This document shows, in pieces, positions 26,701 through 33,949 of a stretch of 64,000 nucleotides of DNA. Under the pieces are notes generated by a model. The model saw nothing but the letters and a program-made list of their open reading frames with translations, was not told where the DNA came from and did not search any database. The translations under genes and the position numbers were made by a program. The stretch comes from Tepidimonas alkaliphilus (GTDB lineage Bacteria; Pseudomonadota; Gammaproteobacteria; Burkholderiales; Burkholderiaceae_C), in assembly GCF_007556595.1 (NCBI RefSeq), contig NZ_VJNB01000004.1, positions 124,001 through 188,000 of the forward strand, in the 5' to 3' direction. Numbering within the stretch: position 1 is the stretch's first letter; every line of letters begins with the position of its first letter.

Positions 26701-27474
26701 AGAAGCTGTATCCGATGCCGTCAGAAGCGGGCTGGTCTGTTGCGCTGCTGATGAAACTGTTGGCACGCAGCGCAGGACAAACTGGTAGGTTAGGGCATGA
26801 GGTTGCCTGAGCAAGTGACGTCTTAGCCGCTCAGGTAAAGCTTCCCAGTTCGGGCGAAATTCGCTCGCCGCAATCGGCAGCTTGATGGGTTTGAGTTCCA
26901 GCGCTTGCCAGCCATGTGCGCTTAGCCAGTCTTGCAAGGAGTTCAGCGTGAAAAACCGAAGATGGGTTCGATCCAGTAGACCCTCGTCTCGGTAAACCCA
27001 GCGACCTTGCAGTAGTTCGGCCAACAGGCCGGCATAGGCGACGTTCGGTACGGAGAGTAGCAGTTCTCCCTCTTCACCAAGAAGAGACTTGGCGTCATGC
27101 AGAACTTGCTCTGGGTTGCGTAAGTGCTCCAGGACGTCGGCGCAGACGATCCAGCGGTAAGCTCGAGTCTGCAGCACGTCCGCCAGCCGCGCGGCGTCCA
27201 GATCCAAGACGTAAACTTCTCGGTAAAATCCATCGGCCAGGCAGGCCTCCTCACGTTGATGGGTAACCCCATCAATGGGGGGCGAAGCTCCTCCTAAACG
27301 ACGAGCTAGCAGGCGCCCCAAGCTGCCTGTCCCCATCCCGATATCGAGCACCGGGCCCGGATCTTGCTCGAGCCAAGCAGCTATGGCGTGCAACGAAGAA
27401 TTGGTTTCGGACTCGATGTTGCGATGATAAAGATGGGTCATAGGGGCACGGTAACGAGATCGTAAAAAGCTCAT
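23719..27474 (-). CDS. Methyltransferase-GT2-GT-B glycosyltransferase fusion (1251 aa)
   Basis: Three catalytic modules in one frame. Residues about 12-240: class I SAM methyltransferase (VLDIGMGTG at 42-50, ADVLEHLRNPEQVL, LLLSVPNVAY). Residues about 260-430: a beta-rich spacer I do not recognise, then a coiled-coil (EHLLQTAREKQAEIERLQTLL). Residues about 508-765: family 2 glycosyltransferase (TTIIVPVYRGL, IVLLNSDTEV, GYGEENDFCLRA). Residues about 785-1135: GT-B type glycosyltransferase (RILLISHDGTGGADRH, DHYSYCP, VAVLGALSPIKGADLLEA). Large multi-module GTs of this kind build O-antigen or surface glycans, with the methyl group often capping the chain. The capping idea fits the Wzt C-terminal domain nearby. 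Start at 27474; an ATG at 27441 is possible. Confidence 0.88.
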   Translation of the reverse strand: MSFLRSRYRAPMTHLYHRNIESETNSSLHAIAAWLEQDPGPVLDIGMGTGSLGRLLARRLGGASPPIDGVTHQREEACLADGFYREVYVLDLDAARLADVLQTRAYRWIVCADVLEHLRNPEQVLHDAKSLLGEEGELLLSVPNVAYAGLLAELLQGRWVYRDEGLLDRTHLRFFTLNSLQDWLSAHGWQALELKPIKLPIAASEFRPNWEALPERLRRHLLRQPHALTYQFVLRCVPTVSSAAQQTSPLLTASDTASPRAEATFAVELFFDEGQGFREDFKSTTWAELGNLKQTIILSIPTVQEPEKEHYRRLRLDPSDRPGLLILLYLGLRIHGDSQTCLTWSAEDEHAIERLREWSSGTVLNLSPALMTSQVILVVGDDAQIQIPLTPTIGERLARYGGELTVTFGSAGTLEGWALARSYTEALKIRHQFEHLLQTAREKQAEIERLQTLLRERDLALQTMRLAWQNYSSLINAAPSLSESTFTSPSGDRGHPACLSPLADVVKPGLTTIIVPVYRGLHETQRCLQSVIKTKVSSDWQLIIIDDCSPEPELTIWLQTFVGEHTLKNIRLIRHDTNLGFVRSVNEGIELAAGTDIVLLNSDTEVTDGWLDRLRAACYRQADVGTATPWSNHATLFSYPCWPEGGTLPPGWTAGELAQLCAHLFAGQTLDVPTAHGFCMYIKAACLASTGSFDAEAFGHGYGEENDFCLRASKLGWRHVHALDTFVFHRGSVSFGAEREQRVQKAIEIIRQRYPDYESTIYQLIRRDPWEKARRVLDLARFLHPTRSRILLISHDGTGGADRHQHELAEALGHKASFIRLQPYPEGVIWYVMSGKIATQRRWHYRLPDEYRELVLDLKALGIQQVHFHHWQGLPLSIFDLPRHLGVPYDVTVHDHYSYCPQIHLSQNGTDYCGEQGTSQCQRCLQQHPAPDGTRDIQAWRARHAALLLGARYVIAPSRDVAQRLQRYFGVTAVVAAHDELTHGHAHCWPEPRAFCDLPSFSTQRRLRVAVLGALSPIKGADLLEATAALAARESAPVEFHLLGYAYRSLRTAPRTALICHGRYDDEDLQELLAWLQPDLIWLPARVSETYSYTLSAALAAGLPVAATDLGALAERLHGRPWSWLLPVSADARAWLDLFLHIREQHLVRGLKDPVPVARSAQHAAPSAVNSPDSFDYQRQYLPPPIPNSAQADPLCEEWMRLGRHQPPAAARRRLWLLGRLAALRSAPLLRGVAARIPAPVQRRIKRWLLR

Positions 27475-27503
27475 TTTAGACGTGAAGAGCGCGTTCTTAT
27501 AAC

Positions 27504-28211
27504 TTGGTGTCAGGGTTGAAAGTTCGCAGACACGTGCCTCGCTTAGTCCAGCAGTCGTTCGAAGTGGGTCGCCGGCGCTTTGGTCGCATTGCGCTGGCGG
27601 CTGCCTTGTCGCCGTGGGCCCACGCTCGTTCTTGGAAGTCCGTAGATAGCTCGGGGACAGTTCACCTGGGCAACGAGCTTCCTCCCGAAGGTTTGGATGC
27701 CATACAATGGTTGGAGAGTCCGGAGCGAAAGGACGGCGAAATTGAAGCCGCTATCGGAAGTTACGTTAAACCCCAGCAATTTCCAGGCTACTCAGCTGTT
27801 AGGGAAATCCTTCTTCTAGCCGCTCGATCGAACGGCCTGGAGCCAGGATTAGTGGTGGCCGTGGCGGCAGTAGAATCCAGATTTAATGTTCTGGCGGTTT
27901 CGCCTAAGGGTGCGCTAGGATTAATGCAAATACTTCCCTCGACAGCGCGCCTTTATGGTTGGAGCCACTTGCCGCCAGATCGGCTTCGTGCAACGCTTCT
28001 GACTGCAGAACCTAATGCGATAACTGGAGCGAAAGTCCTGGCTGATTTATTACGGCGTTGGAACGGAAGGCTGGAGCTTGCTTTGGCAGCGTATAACGCC
28101 GGCCCTGGCGCTGTAAGTCGTTATGGTGACGTTATTCCGCCCTATCGTGAAACGGAGTCTTATGTTCCGACAGTCCTGCGTTTGTTTGCGCGTTGGCGCC
28201 ATGTAGTTTGA
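27504..28211 (+). CDS. Lytic transglycosylase (SLT domain), possible Tat export
   Basis: About 235 aa; TTG at 27504 or GTG at 27507 are the likely starts, only about 30 nt from the divergent fusion gene. The N-terminal signal contains RRRFGRIALAAALSPWAHA, which resembles a twin-arginine signal but could be Sec. A short DUF4124-like strand pair (SWKSVDSSGTVHLGNE) precedes the catalytic domain: AAVESRFNVLAVSPKGALGLMQ with the catalytic Glu, then LALAAYNAGPGAV and IPPYRETESYV. It cleaves peptidoglycan glycan strands in the periplasm. In this locus it may open the wall for a secretion or export machine. Confidence 0.9.
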   Translation: MVSGLKVRRHVPRLVQQSFEVGRRRFGRIALAAALSPWAHARSWKSVDSSGTVHLGNELPPEGLDAIQWLESPERKDGEIEAAIGSYVKPQQFPGYSAVREILLLAARSNGLEPGLVVAVAAVESRFNVLAVSPKGALGLMQILPSTARLYGWSHLPPDRLRATLLTAEPNAITGAKVLADLLRRWNGRLELALAAYNAGPGAVSRYGDVIPPYRETESYVPTVLRLFARWRHVV

Positions 28212-28249
28212 GAGTCTAAAGCTATGATTGGCCGGGAGAAGGCGGGCTT

Positions 28250-29353
28250 GTGTTGATCAAATTCCTTGTGGCTGTGGCTGTGGCTTTCGTCGGGTGTGGG
28301 CTTGGGGTTCGATATACGCCGAATGCATGGCGCAAATATCCCCAAGACCGCCCACAACGTTTTTATGAGGGTGAGGTTTCCCGTCTCGGTGGTGTCGTTT
28401 TATTCTTAACCTTTATTTTGATCGGATTGGCAAGCGGTTATTACGAAGTCTTTGTGAAGACGACTGGTGGCAAAGAAAACTTTTTGTGGTGGGTTTATTT
28501 GGCGCTAGCGTTAGCGCCTGCATGGCTGGCTGGCACAATCGAAGATATCAAGCATAACGTTCGTCCAGCTTGGAGGTTTCTGGCTACTTTTGCTACAGCT
28601 TTGTTGGCAATTTGGCTTTTTGACATCAAAGTGAGCTCGCTAGGGGTTCGATGGATTGATAGTTGGTGGAGTGTTGTTCCGTGGTTGAGTGTTCTGTTGC
28701 CAGTGATGGCGGTTGCCGCTCTTCCACATGCAATCAATTTTATTGATGGCTACAATGGCCTGGCGGCCACAACCGTTTTATTGATATCTCTGGCTCTTTT
28801 ATACGTTGCGATCAAGGTGGATGATTGGTTGGTGGCTTCAGTCGTGATCGTGCTTACGGGGGTCACGTTGGGCTTTTGGTTTTGGAATTATCCGAGAGGA
28901 TTGTTGTTTGCGGGCGATGGCGGAGCTTACTTTTTTGGGGGGGTTGTGGCGATCAGTAGCTTATTGCTAATTCAGCGTAATACTGAGGTTTCGCCGTGGT
29001 TTCCTGTTTTGTTGTTGGCTTATCCGTTGATGGAGTTGCTGTTTTCAATTTATCGGCGTTTGGTCCGGGGCGTATCACCGACTGTGGCGGATGCTTTGCA
29101 CTTTCATCAGCTGATTTATCGGAGAATTGTTCGAGGGGTCTTTGAGGGAGATGAAGTCCGGCGGGTTTTGGTGAGAAATAATAAAACATCTCCTTATTTA
29201 TGGGGAATGGCTCTTTTGGGCATTATACCTGCAATGCTTTTTTGGCGGCAAACCGTCATTCTTTTTATTTTTTTTGTGAATTTTGTTTTTTTATATGTAT
29301 CGGCCTATCTGATTATCATACGCTTTAAGACGCCTCGGTGGTTGCGACGCTAA
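28250..29353 (+). CDS. Undecaprenyl-phosphate phospho-sugar transferase (WecA/MraY-type)
   Basis: 367 aa, GTG start with GAGAAGG upstream, about ten membrane helices. Conserved cytoplasmic loops of the polyprenyl-phosphate N-acetylhexosamine-1-phosphate transferase family are present: DRPQRFYEGEVSRLGG, the Asp-containing NFIDGYNGLA, FAGDGGAYFFGG and the His-rich ADALHFHQLIYRR. It would load the first sugar on undecaprenyl phosphate and so start the glycan that the GT genes extend and the ABC transporter exports. Donor sugar is not deducible. Composition is AT-rich. Confidence 0.9.
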   Translation: MLIKFLVAVAVAFVGCGLGVRYTPNAWRKYPQDRPQRFYEGEVSRLGGVVLFLTFILIGLASGYYEVFVKTTGGKENFLWWVYLALALAPAWLAGTIEDIKHNVRPAWRFLATFATALLAIWLFDIKVSSLGVRWIDSWWSVVPWLSVLLPVMAVAALPHAINFIDGYNGLAATTVLLISLALLYVAIKVDDWLVASVVIVLTGVTLGFWFWNYPRGLLFAGDGGAYFFGGVVAISSLLLIQRNTEVSPWFPVLLLAYPLMELLFSIYRRLVRGVSPTVADALHFHQLIYRRIVRGVFEGDEVRRVLVRNNKTSPYLWGMALLGIIPAMLFWRQTVILFIFFVNFVFLYVSAYLIIIRFKTPRWLRR

Positions 29354-29373
29354 AAGGTACGGAGTTTGTTGTG

Positions 29374-31383
29374 ATGACGGAAATGCATTTGCGCCGCGCA
29401 GGGATCTTGACGTTTGCGGTCTCGGCCTTGGCCATATGGCTTGTATATTGGCCTGGTTTGCGGAATGAGTTCGTATTCGATGATTTTCGATTCATTGATG
29501 GCTCGTTGCCGCTAGACAGGCCGTATAGCTTCTGGCTTGGATTTAGATCTCTATGGAGCGTTAGCTTTCCTTTTATTCATCAAGTTATCGGTCCAGATGT
29601 GGCCTGGCAGCGCGCTTTCAATATTCTCTTGCACTTAGCGAACGCATGGTTACTTTGGTTGCTCGTGCGGTGGCTTTTTGACCAGGCTCTGAGGCAAGAA
29701 AATGCTGAGCCGCCAAATGTAAAAAAGAGCGGGGCTCTGCCGATTGATGGCGCCGGACAAGCGGCTGTAGCGTTGGCGATTTTGCTGTGGGCTGTTAATC
29801 CGGTGGCAGTTTATTCTGTTATTTATCTTATCCAGCGCAGCTCACTTATGGCCATGTTTTTTATGTTGGCCATGTTTGTCTTTTTTATACAGGCCTTGCG
29901 TTCAAAGAATTGGTATTGGGGTTTGGCTTCCGGGCTAAGTTATGGCCTGGTATTGCTCTCAAAAGAACATGCGGCGCCTTCGATAGCTCTTTTGCTTCCG
30001 ATTTATGTATTTTGGAGTCGCCCGTCTTTCCGTTCATTGGCGATCTTCGGAGGGGGGCTTGGGCTTTTGGCTCTGCTTGCAGCTGTATGGTTAATCCAGC
30101 TGAAAGGTTGGAAACTTGGAGCTGCAACTGAAGATATGGTTAAGTATTACCTGGAGGATATTAAAAAGGTTAATGTTAACGTCGAAGGTAAGCTTTACAT
30201 TTTAAGTTTGATTAATCAGTTGAGATTGTTTCTTTATTATGGATTTCTGTGGTTTGTTCCGTGGACGGGCTGGTTGAGCATTGATGTTCGAACCAGCTTC
30301 CCCGTTGAATTATTCAGTTGGCATTTGGTTGGCGCGGCGATGGCCGTGGTCCTTATTGCTGCCTCAATTTATGTGCTGATAGCGAAAAGGGGTCGCGTAG
30401 CCTTGGCCGGTCTGGCGATTCTTATGCCGGCGGTTCTGTTTACGACCGAGTTGGCCTATGTGCGCATCCAAGAAGTGTTTGTGCTCTACCGAAGTTATCT
30501 TTGGTCGGTATCGTGGCCGATTCTTGTGGCGCTGGCCCTCACGGTTCTAAAGCGAGAGAAAGCGATTTACATCCTTGGTTTAGGATTGGTCATTTTATTT
30601 GCATGGATGGCGCGCGATCGGGTGGCTAGTTTTCGCGATAACGTAACGGTATGGAAGGATGCAGTAGAGAAGATCGATTTAGAGGCGGGCCCAGAAGTTC
30701 TGGGTCGCTGGCGGGCGCCGCTCAATCTATCAATGGGATTGCTGCAAAAGAAAGATTATCAAGAAGCTTTGCGTTACGCTGAGCTGGCGGATAAATTGAA
30801 AAGTCCTGAAGGTCTGGGAAAATTTAATCAGGCGACAGCTTTGGCTAATCTTGGGAACATCGATCAGGCGCTCACGCTCTACGAGATGGCTGAGGCTGAA
30901 GGTTTTCCGAGGCCGGAAATTCTTAATAGGGATCGGGCCATTATTTTGATGGCGGTTGGGCGATTTGATGAAGCGTTATCGTCACTTGACAAAGCCTTGG
31001 CGATTACTCAAAACAAGGAGTTTCGGGCTGATTTGTTAATTCGTGCCGGACGTGCTGCAAATAATAGCGGGCAATACGATCGGGCTATACAATATTATGA
31101 GAGTCTAAGGTTGGTTAAGCCTGATTTAACAGCAGCACCCATTGGTATTGCCTATTCATACTATAAAAAGGGGGATGTTGACTCGGCTCTAAAAACGCTC
31201 AATCAGTCGCTGGCTAAGAAGCCAACTGCGGATGTATTGCACGCTCGCTCTTTTTTGTTCTACCAGATGGGCAATAGGGATAGAGCTCTAAACGACATTA
31301 ATGTTGCCTTGGTTATCGAACCAGGTAACCCGGTTTACCAGGCATTCAAGCAAAAAGTGTTGGCTGGACAGAAGGTTGAATAG
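29374..31383 (+). CDS. TMTC-like membrane protein with C-terminal TPRs
   Basis: 669 aa from ATG 29374 (GTG at 29371 also possible; ACGGAG lies upstream). The N-terminal half has many hydrophobic helices. After the first helix comes GLRNEFVFDDFRFI, with an Asp-Asp pair (residues 36-37), as in GT-C glycosyltransferases of the PMT/TMTC type. About residues 440-669 form tetratricopeptide repeats (for example FDEALSSLDKALAITQNKEF, and KGDVDSALKTLNQSLAKK). In animals TMTC proteins O-mannosylate secreted proteins; bacterial relatives are mostly uncharacterised. It uses lipid-linked sugar on the periplasmic side if catalytic. Very AT-rich (30121-30180 has 20 G/C of 60). It is the last gene before the IS remnant. 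Confidence 0.78.
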   Translation: MTEMHLRRAGILTFAVSALAIWLVYWPGLRNEFVFDDFRFIDGSLPLDRPYSFWLGFRSLWSVSFPFIHQVIGPDVAWQRAFNILLHLANAWLLWLLVRWLFDQALRQENAEPPNVKKSGALPIDGAGQAAVALAILLWAVNPVAVYSVIYLIQRSSLMAMFFMLAMFVFFIQALRSKNWYWGLASGLSYGLVLLSKEHAAPSIALLLPIYVFWSRPSFRSLAIFGGGLGLLALLAAVWLIQLKGWKLGAATEDMVKYYLEDIKKVNVNVEGKLYILSLINQLRLFLYYGFLWFVPWTGWLSIDVRTSFPVELFSWHLVGAAMAVVLIAASIYVLIAKRGRVALAGLAILMPAVLFTTELAYVRIQEVFVLYRSYLWSVSWPILVALALTVLKREKAIYILGLGLVILFAWMARDRVASFRDNVTVWKDAVEKIDLEAGPEVLGRWRAPLNLSMGLLQKKDYQEALRYAELADKLKSPEGLGKFNQATALANLGNIDQALTLYEMAEAEGFPRPEILNRDRAIILMAVGRFDEALSSLDKALAITQNKEFRADLLIRAGRAANNSGQYDRAIQYYESLRLVKPDLTAAPIGIAYSYYKKGDVDSALKTLNQSLAKKPTADVLHARSFLFYQMGNRDRALNDINVALVIEPGNPVYQAFKQKVLAGQKVE

Positions 31384-31392
31384 GATCTCAAT

Positions 31393-31421
31393 AGAGGCGG
31401 AGTAAGGAATTTACCGCCTCT
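31393..31421 (+). terminator. Hairpin after the TMTC-like gene
   Basis: AGAGGCGG (31393-31400) pairs with CCGCCTCT (31414-31421) around a 13-nt AT-rich loop, 10 nt past the stop codon. No T-tract follows. A terminator for the glycan unit is plausible. Confidence 0.35.
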
Positions 31422-31478
31422 CTGGTGCGGGGTTCGCGAGTTACTCCGCGCGCCGACTGATGTTGCGTAAAAGCTAGG

Positions 31479-31498
31479 TGTTTTATCCCGGATGATTG
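31479..31498. repeat. Left inverted repeat of the IS481 element
   Basis: Twenty bases starting TGTTTTATCCCGG, matched in 16 of 20 positions by the right end. The CCCGG core is identical at both ends. Confidence 0.75.
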
Positions 31499-31603
31499 GA
31501 TAATGCCGCACCGGCGCGGCTACCTGACGGCGCGCAGTGTCTTGCAGGAGCTGCTGCTTGCTGGAGGCGCCGACCTGAAGCCATCATCCAGGAGGTCCCA
31601 GGC

Positions 31604-32605
31604 ATGATGATCCGCCTGCACAGGAACGCGCGCACCACGCCGACGATCCGAGCGGAAAGTGCGGCCAGTCAGGAGCCGATCCACGTGTTGGCGCAGCGCT
31701 GCCGGGTCTCGCCCACCACGGTGATGCGCTGGAAGCACCGCGACAGCGTCGAAGATCGGCCCCACACGCCGTATCGGCTGCGGACGACTTTGAGGCCGGC
31801 GCAAGAGGTGATCGCGGTGGATGCGCCAAGACGCTGCTGCTGTCGCTGGACGATCTTCTGGCGGTCATGCGCGAGTTCGTCAACCCGGACGTCTCCCGTT
31901 CGGGGCTGGATCGTTGCCTGCGCCGCCACGGGGTAAGCAACCTCAAGGCGCTGCAGCCGCAAGTGCCCAAGGTCCGGCACGGCACCTTAGGCGCCTACGA
32001 GCCAGGCTACGTGCACATCGATGTGAAGTATCTGCTGCAGATGGCCGATGAGGATCGGCGACGCTACCCGTTCGTGGCCATCGACTGCGCGCAGCGCTCA
32101 AGTGTTCATCCAGATCAAGAGCGCCAGGACCGCGCGCGCCGCACGCTCGTTTCTGTCGGCCCTCATCAGGGCCTGCCCGCTGCGCATCCGCACGATCCTC
32201 ACCGAAAACGAGCCGAAGGCGAAGTTTCAGCGCAGCTATAACGGCAGGGAGTTCACCGACCGCTTTGTCATCACGGGCGAGTGCACGCCCACCGGGTAGC
32301 ACGTCTTCGATGAGCTGTGCGCCTCTCTGGGCATCGAGCATCGGCTCACCCGTCCACGGCGCCCCTAGACCAACGGCATGGCGGAGCGCTTTAACAGCCG
32401 CATCGAAGAAGTGCTGCGCAGCCATCACTTCATCAGCGGCCAGGACTTGGAGCAAACTCTCTTACGCGACGCTTGGCTCTCCAACCATCACTTGCCCCAG
32501 GCCGCCCTTGCCCGCACGCCCATGCAGGCCATGAAGGACTGGTACCAGCGAAGGCCGGATCTGTTCCAAAAGCGACCTTTCAATCTTCCGGGACATGACA
32601 ACTAG
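31604..32605 (+). pseudogene. IS481-family transposase, two frameshifts and two in-frame stops
   Basis: ATG with AGGAGGTCCC upstream. The coding signal opens MMIRLHRNARTTP and has a helix-turn-helix (VLAQRCRVSPTTVMRWKHR), then changes frame near 31825, where KTLLLSLDDLLAV continues one frame over. It changes back near 32095-32110, after the catalytic-core strand YVHIDVKYLLQMADEDRRRYPFVAID. TAG stops interrupt the DDE domain at 32297-32299 and 32366-32368, and a small rearrangement replaces the usual second-Asp region (around 32205-32255). The third catalytic region follows (TNGMAERFNSRIEEVLRS and NHHLPQAAL). The final TAG (32603-32605) is provided by the CTAG target, outside the element. It cannot make active transposase. 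Confidence 0.85.
32581..32600. repeat. Right inverted repeat of the IS481 element
   Basis: The reverse complement starts TGTCATGTCCCGG. The last transposase codons run through this repeat. Confidence 0.75.
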
Positions 32606-32607
32606 GT

Positions 32608-33786
32608 CTAAATGCCAGCCAAGTCCCGCAACACCTCCACCTTGTCGGTGCGCTCCCAGGTGAATTCCGGCTCGTCGCGGCCAAAGTGGCCATAGGCGGC
32701 GGTTTTGCTGTAGATCGGGCGCAGCAGATCCAGCATCTGGATGATGCCTTTGGGTCGAAGGTCAAACACTTCGCTGACGATCTTGGCGATTTTTTCGTCT
32801 GGGATGACGCCGGTGCCTTCGGTGTAAACGGTGACGTTGATCGGTCGCGCCACGCCGATGGCGTAGCTCACCTGGATTTGGCACTGGCGTGCCAGCCCCG
32901 CGGCGACGATGTTTTTGGCCACGTAGCGCGCCGCATAAGCGGCGGAGCGATCCACCTTGGTTGGGTCCTTGCCGCTGAAGGCCCCGCCGCCATGCGGGCA
33001 AGCGCCCCCGTAGGTGTCCACGATGATCTTGCGCCCGGTCAGGCCGCAGTCGCCCTGCGGGCCGCCAATCACAAAGCGCCCGGTCGGGTTGATCAGGTAG
33101 CGCGTGTTGTGCAGCCACTCTTTGGGCAGCACCGGCTTGATGATTTCCTCGATGCACGCCTCGATGAACTGCGGCTTCATGCGCTTGCCGTCGCTCATCT
33201 CGGGGCTGTGCTGGCTGGACAGCACCACGGTGTCGATGCTGTGCGGACGGCCATCGACGTAGCGCATCGTGATCTGGCTCTTGGCGTCGGGGCGCAGGAA
33301 CGGCAGGCGCCCGTCCTTGCGCAGCTGCGCCTGGCGCTCGACGATGCGGTGCGCGTAGTAGATCGGCGCGGGCATGAGTTCCGGCGTCTCGTCGCAGGCG
33401 TAGCCGAACATCAGGCCCTGGTCGCCCGCGCCGGTGTTGAGGTAGTCGTCCGACGCGTGATCGACCCCCTGCGCGATGTCGTTGCTCTGCTTGTCGTAGG
33501 CCACCAGCACCGCGCAGCCCTTGTAGTCGATGCCGTACTCGGTGTTGTCGTAGCCGATGCGCTTGATGGTCTCGCGCGCGACCTGGATGTAGTCCACGTG
33601 CGCGTTGGTGGTGATTTCGCCCGCCAGCACGACGAGCCCCGTGTTGCACAGCGTCTCGGCGGCCACGCGGCTGCGCGGGTCTTGCTCGAGGATGGCGTCG
33701 AGGATGGCGTCTGAAATCTGGTCGGCCACCTTGTCCGGGTGGCCTTCGGAGACCGATTCGCTGGTGAACAGAAAATCATTCGCCAT
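32608..33786 (-). CDS. metK: S-adenosylmethionine synthetase
   Basis: 392 aa, full length. It starts [23 protein letters not shown] with the ATP-binding His, and has [12 protein letters not shown], the [18 protein letters not shown] block and [13 protein letters not shown] near the end. It joins ATP and methionine in the cytoplasm to make SAM. GGAAGGAG lies 11 nt ahead of the ATG. A good -10 (TATAAT) and a structured leader lie upstream. It is divergent from the lipid A acyltransferase gene. The stop lies one base from the target site of the IS481 remnant, so the insertion spared the gene. Confidence 0.97.
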   Translation of the reverse strand: MANDFLFTSESVSEGHPDKVADQISDAILDAILEQDPRSRVAAETLCNTGLVVLAGEITTNAHVDYIQVARETIKRIGYDNTEYGIDYKGCAVLVAYDKQSNDIAQGVDHASDDYLNTGAGDQGLMFGYACDETPELMPAPIYYAHRIVERQAQLRKDGRLPFLRPDAKSQITMRYVDGRPHSIDTVVLSSQHSPEMSDGKRMKPQFIEACIEEIIKPVLPKEWLHNTRYLINPTGRFVIGGPQGDCGLTGRKIIVDTYGGACPHGGGAFSGKDPTKVDRSAAYAARYVAKNIVAAGLARQCQIQVSYAIGVARPINVTVYTEGTGVIPDEKIAKIVSEVFDLRPKGIIQMLDLLRPIYSKTAAYGHFGRDEPEFTWERTDKVEVLRDLAGI

Positions 33787-33913
33787 GGTGCTCTACACTC
33801 CTTCCTCTGAGTTGGGATGCCGGCGTTGCGCCGGCCCCGCAAAGGGCATTCATGGCGAACGCTTTAGCGGCATTTGTGAATCGCCCGCAAGTAGTTCGAT
33901 AACTCGGCGATGG
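33787..33913 (-). promoter_or_regulatory. Structured 5' leader of metK
   Basis: If transcription begins about 7 nt after the TATAAT box, metK has a leader of about 127 nt with two hairpins. Distal: GGGCATTCA (33844-33852, plus strand) pairs with TGAATCGCCC (33877-33886) with one bulged base, enclosing a smaller CGC/GCG stem. Proximal: GCCGGCG (33819-33825) with CGCCGGC (33829-33835), extendable by GGG/CCC; it ends shortly before the ribosome site (33798-33805). This could be a regulatory leader. I do not match it to a known SAM or SAH riboswitch. Confidence 0.4.
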
Positions 33914-33920
33914 GGCGCGG

Positions 33921-33949
33921 ATTATACCGCCTGAAAGGCGCGATGTGAG
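33921..33949 (-). promoter_or_regulatory. Candidate metK promoter
   Basis: On the minus strand TATAAT (33926-33921) is a perfect -10, with CTCACA (33949-33944) 17 nt upstream as a four-of-six -35. It overlaps the GTG start of the divergent acyltransferase gene. Confidence 0.5.

Larger units (their letters stand above)
31479..32600 (+). mobile_element. IS481-family insertion sequence, decayed
   Basis: About 1122 bp. The ends are imperfect inverted repeats beginning TGT: 31479-31498 against the reverse complement of 32581-32600 agree in 16 of 20 positions. The flanks are GCTAGG (31473-31478) and ACTAGG (32601-32606); IS481 elements are known to insert at NCTAGN and duplicate six bases, so these are probably the target copies, one base diverged. 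The element carries one broken transposase gene. It lies at the junction between the AT-rich glycan genes and core metK, ending one base before the metK stop codon. Confidence 0.82.
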
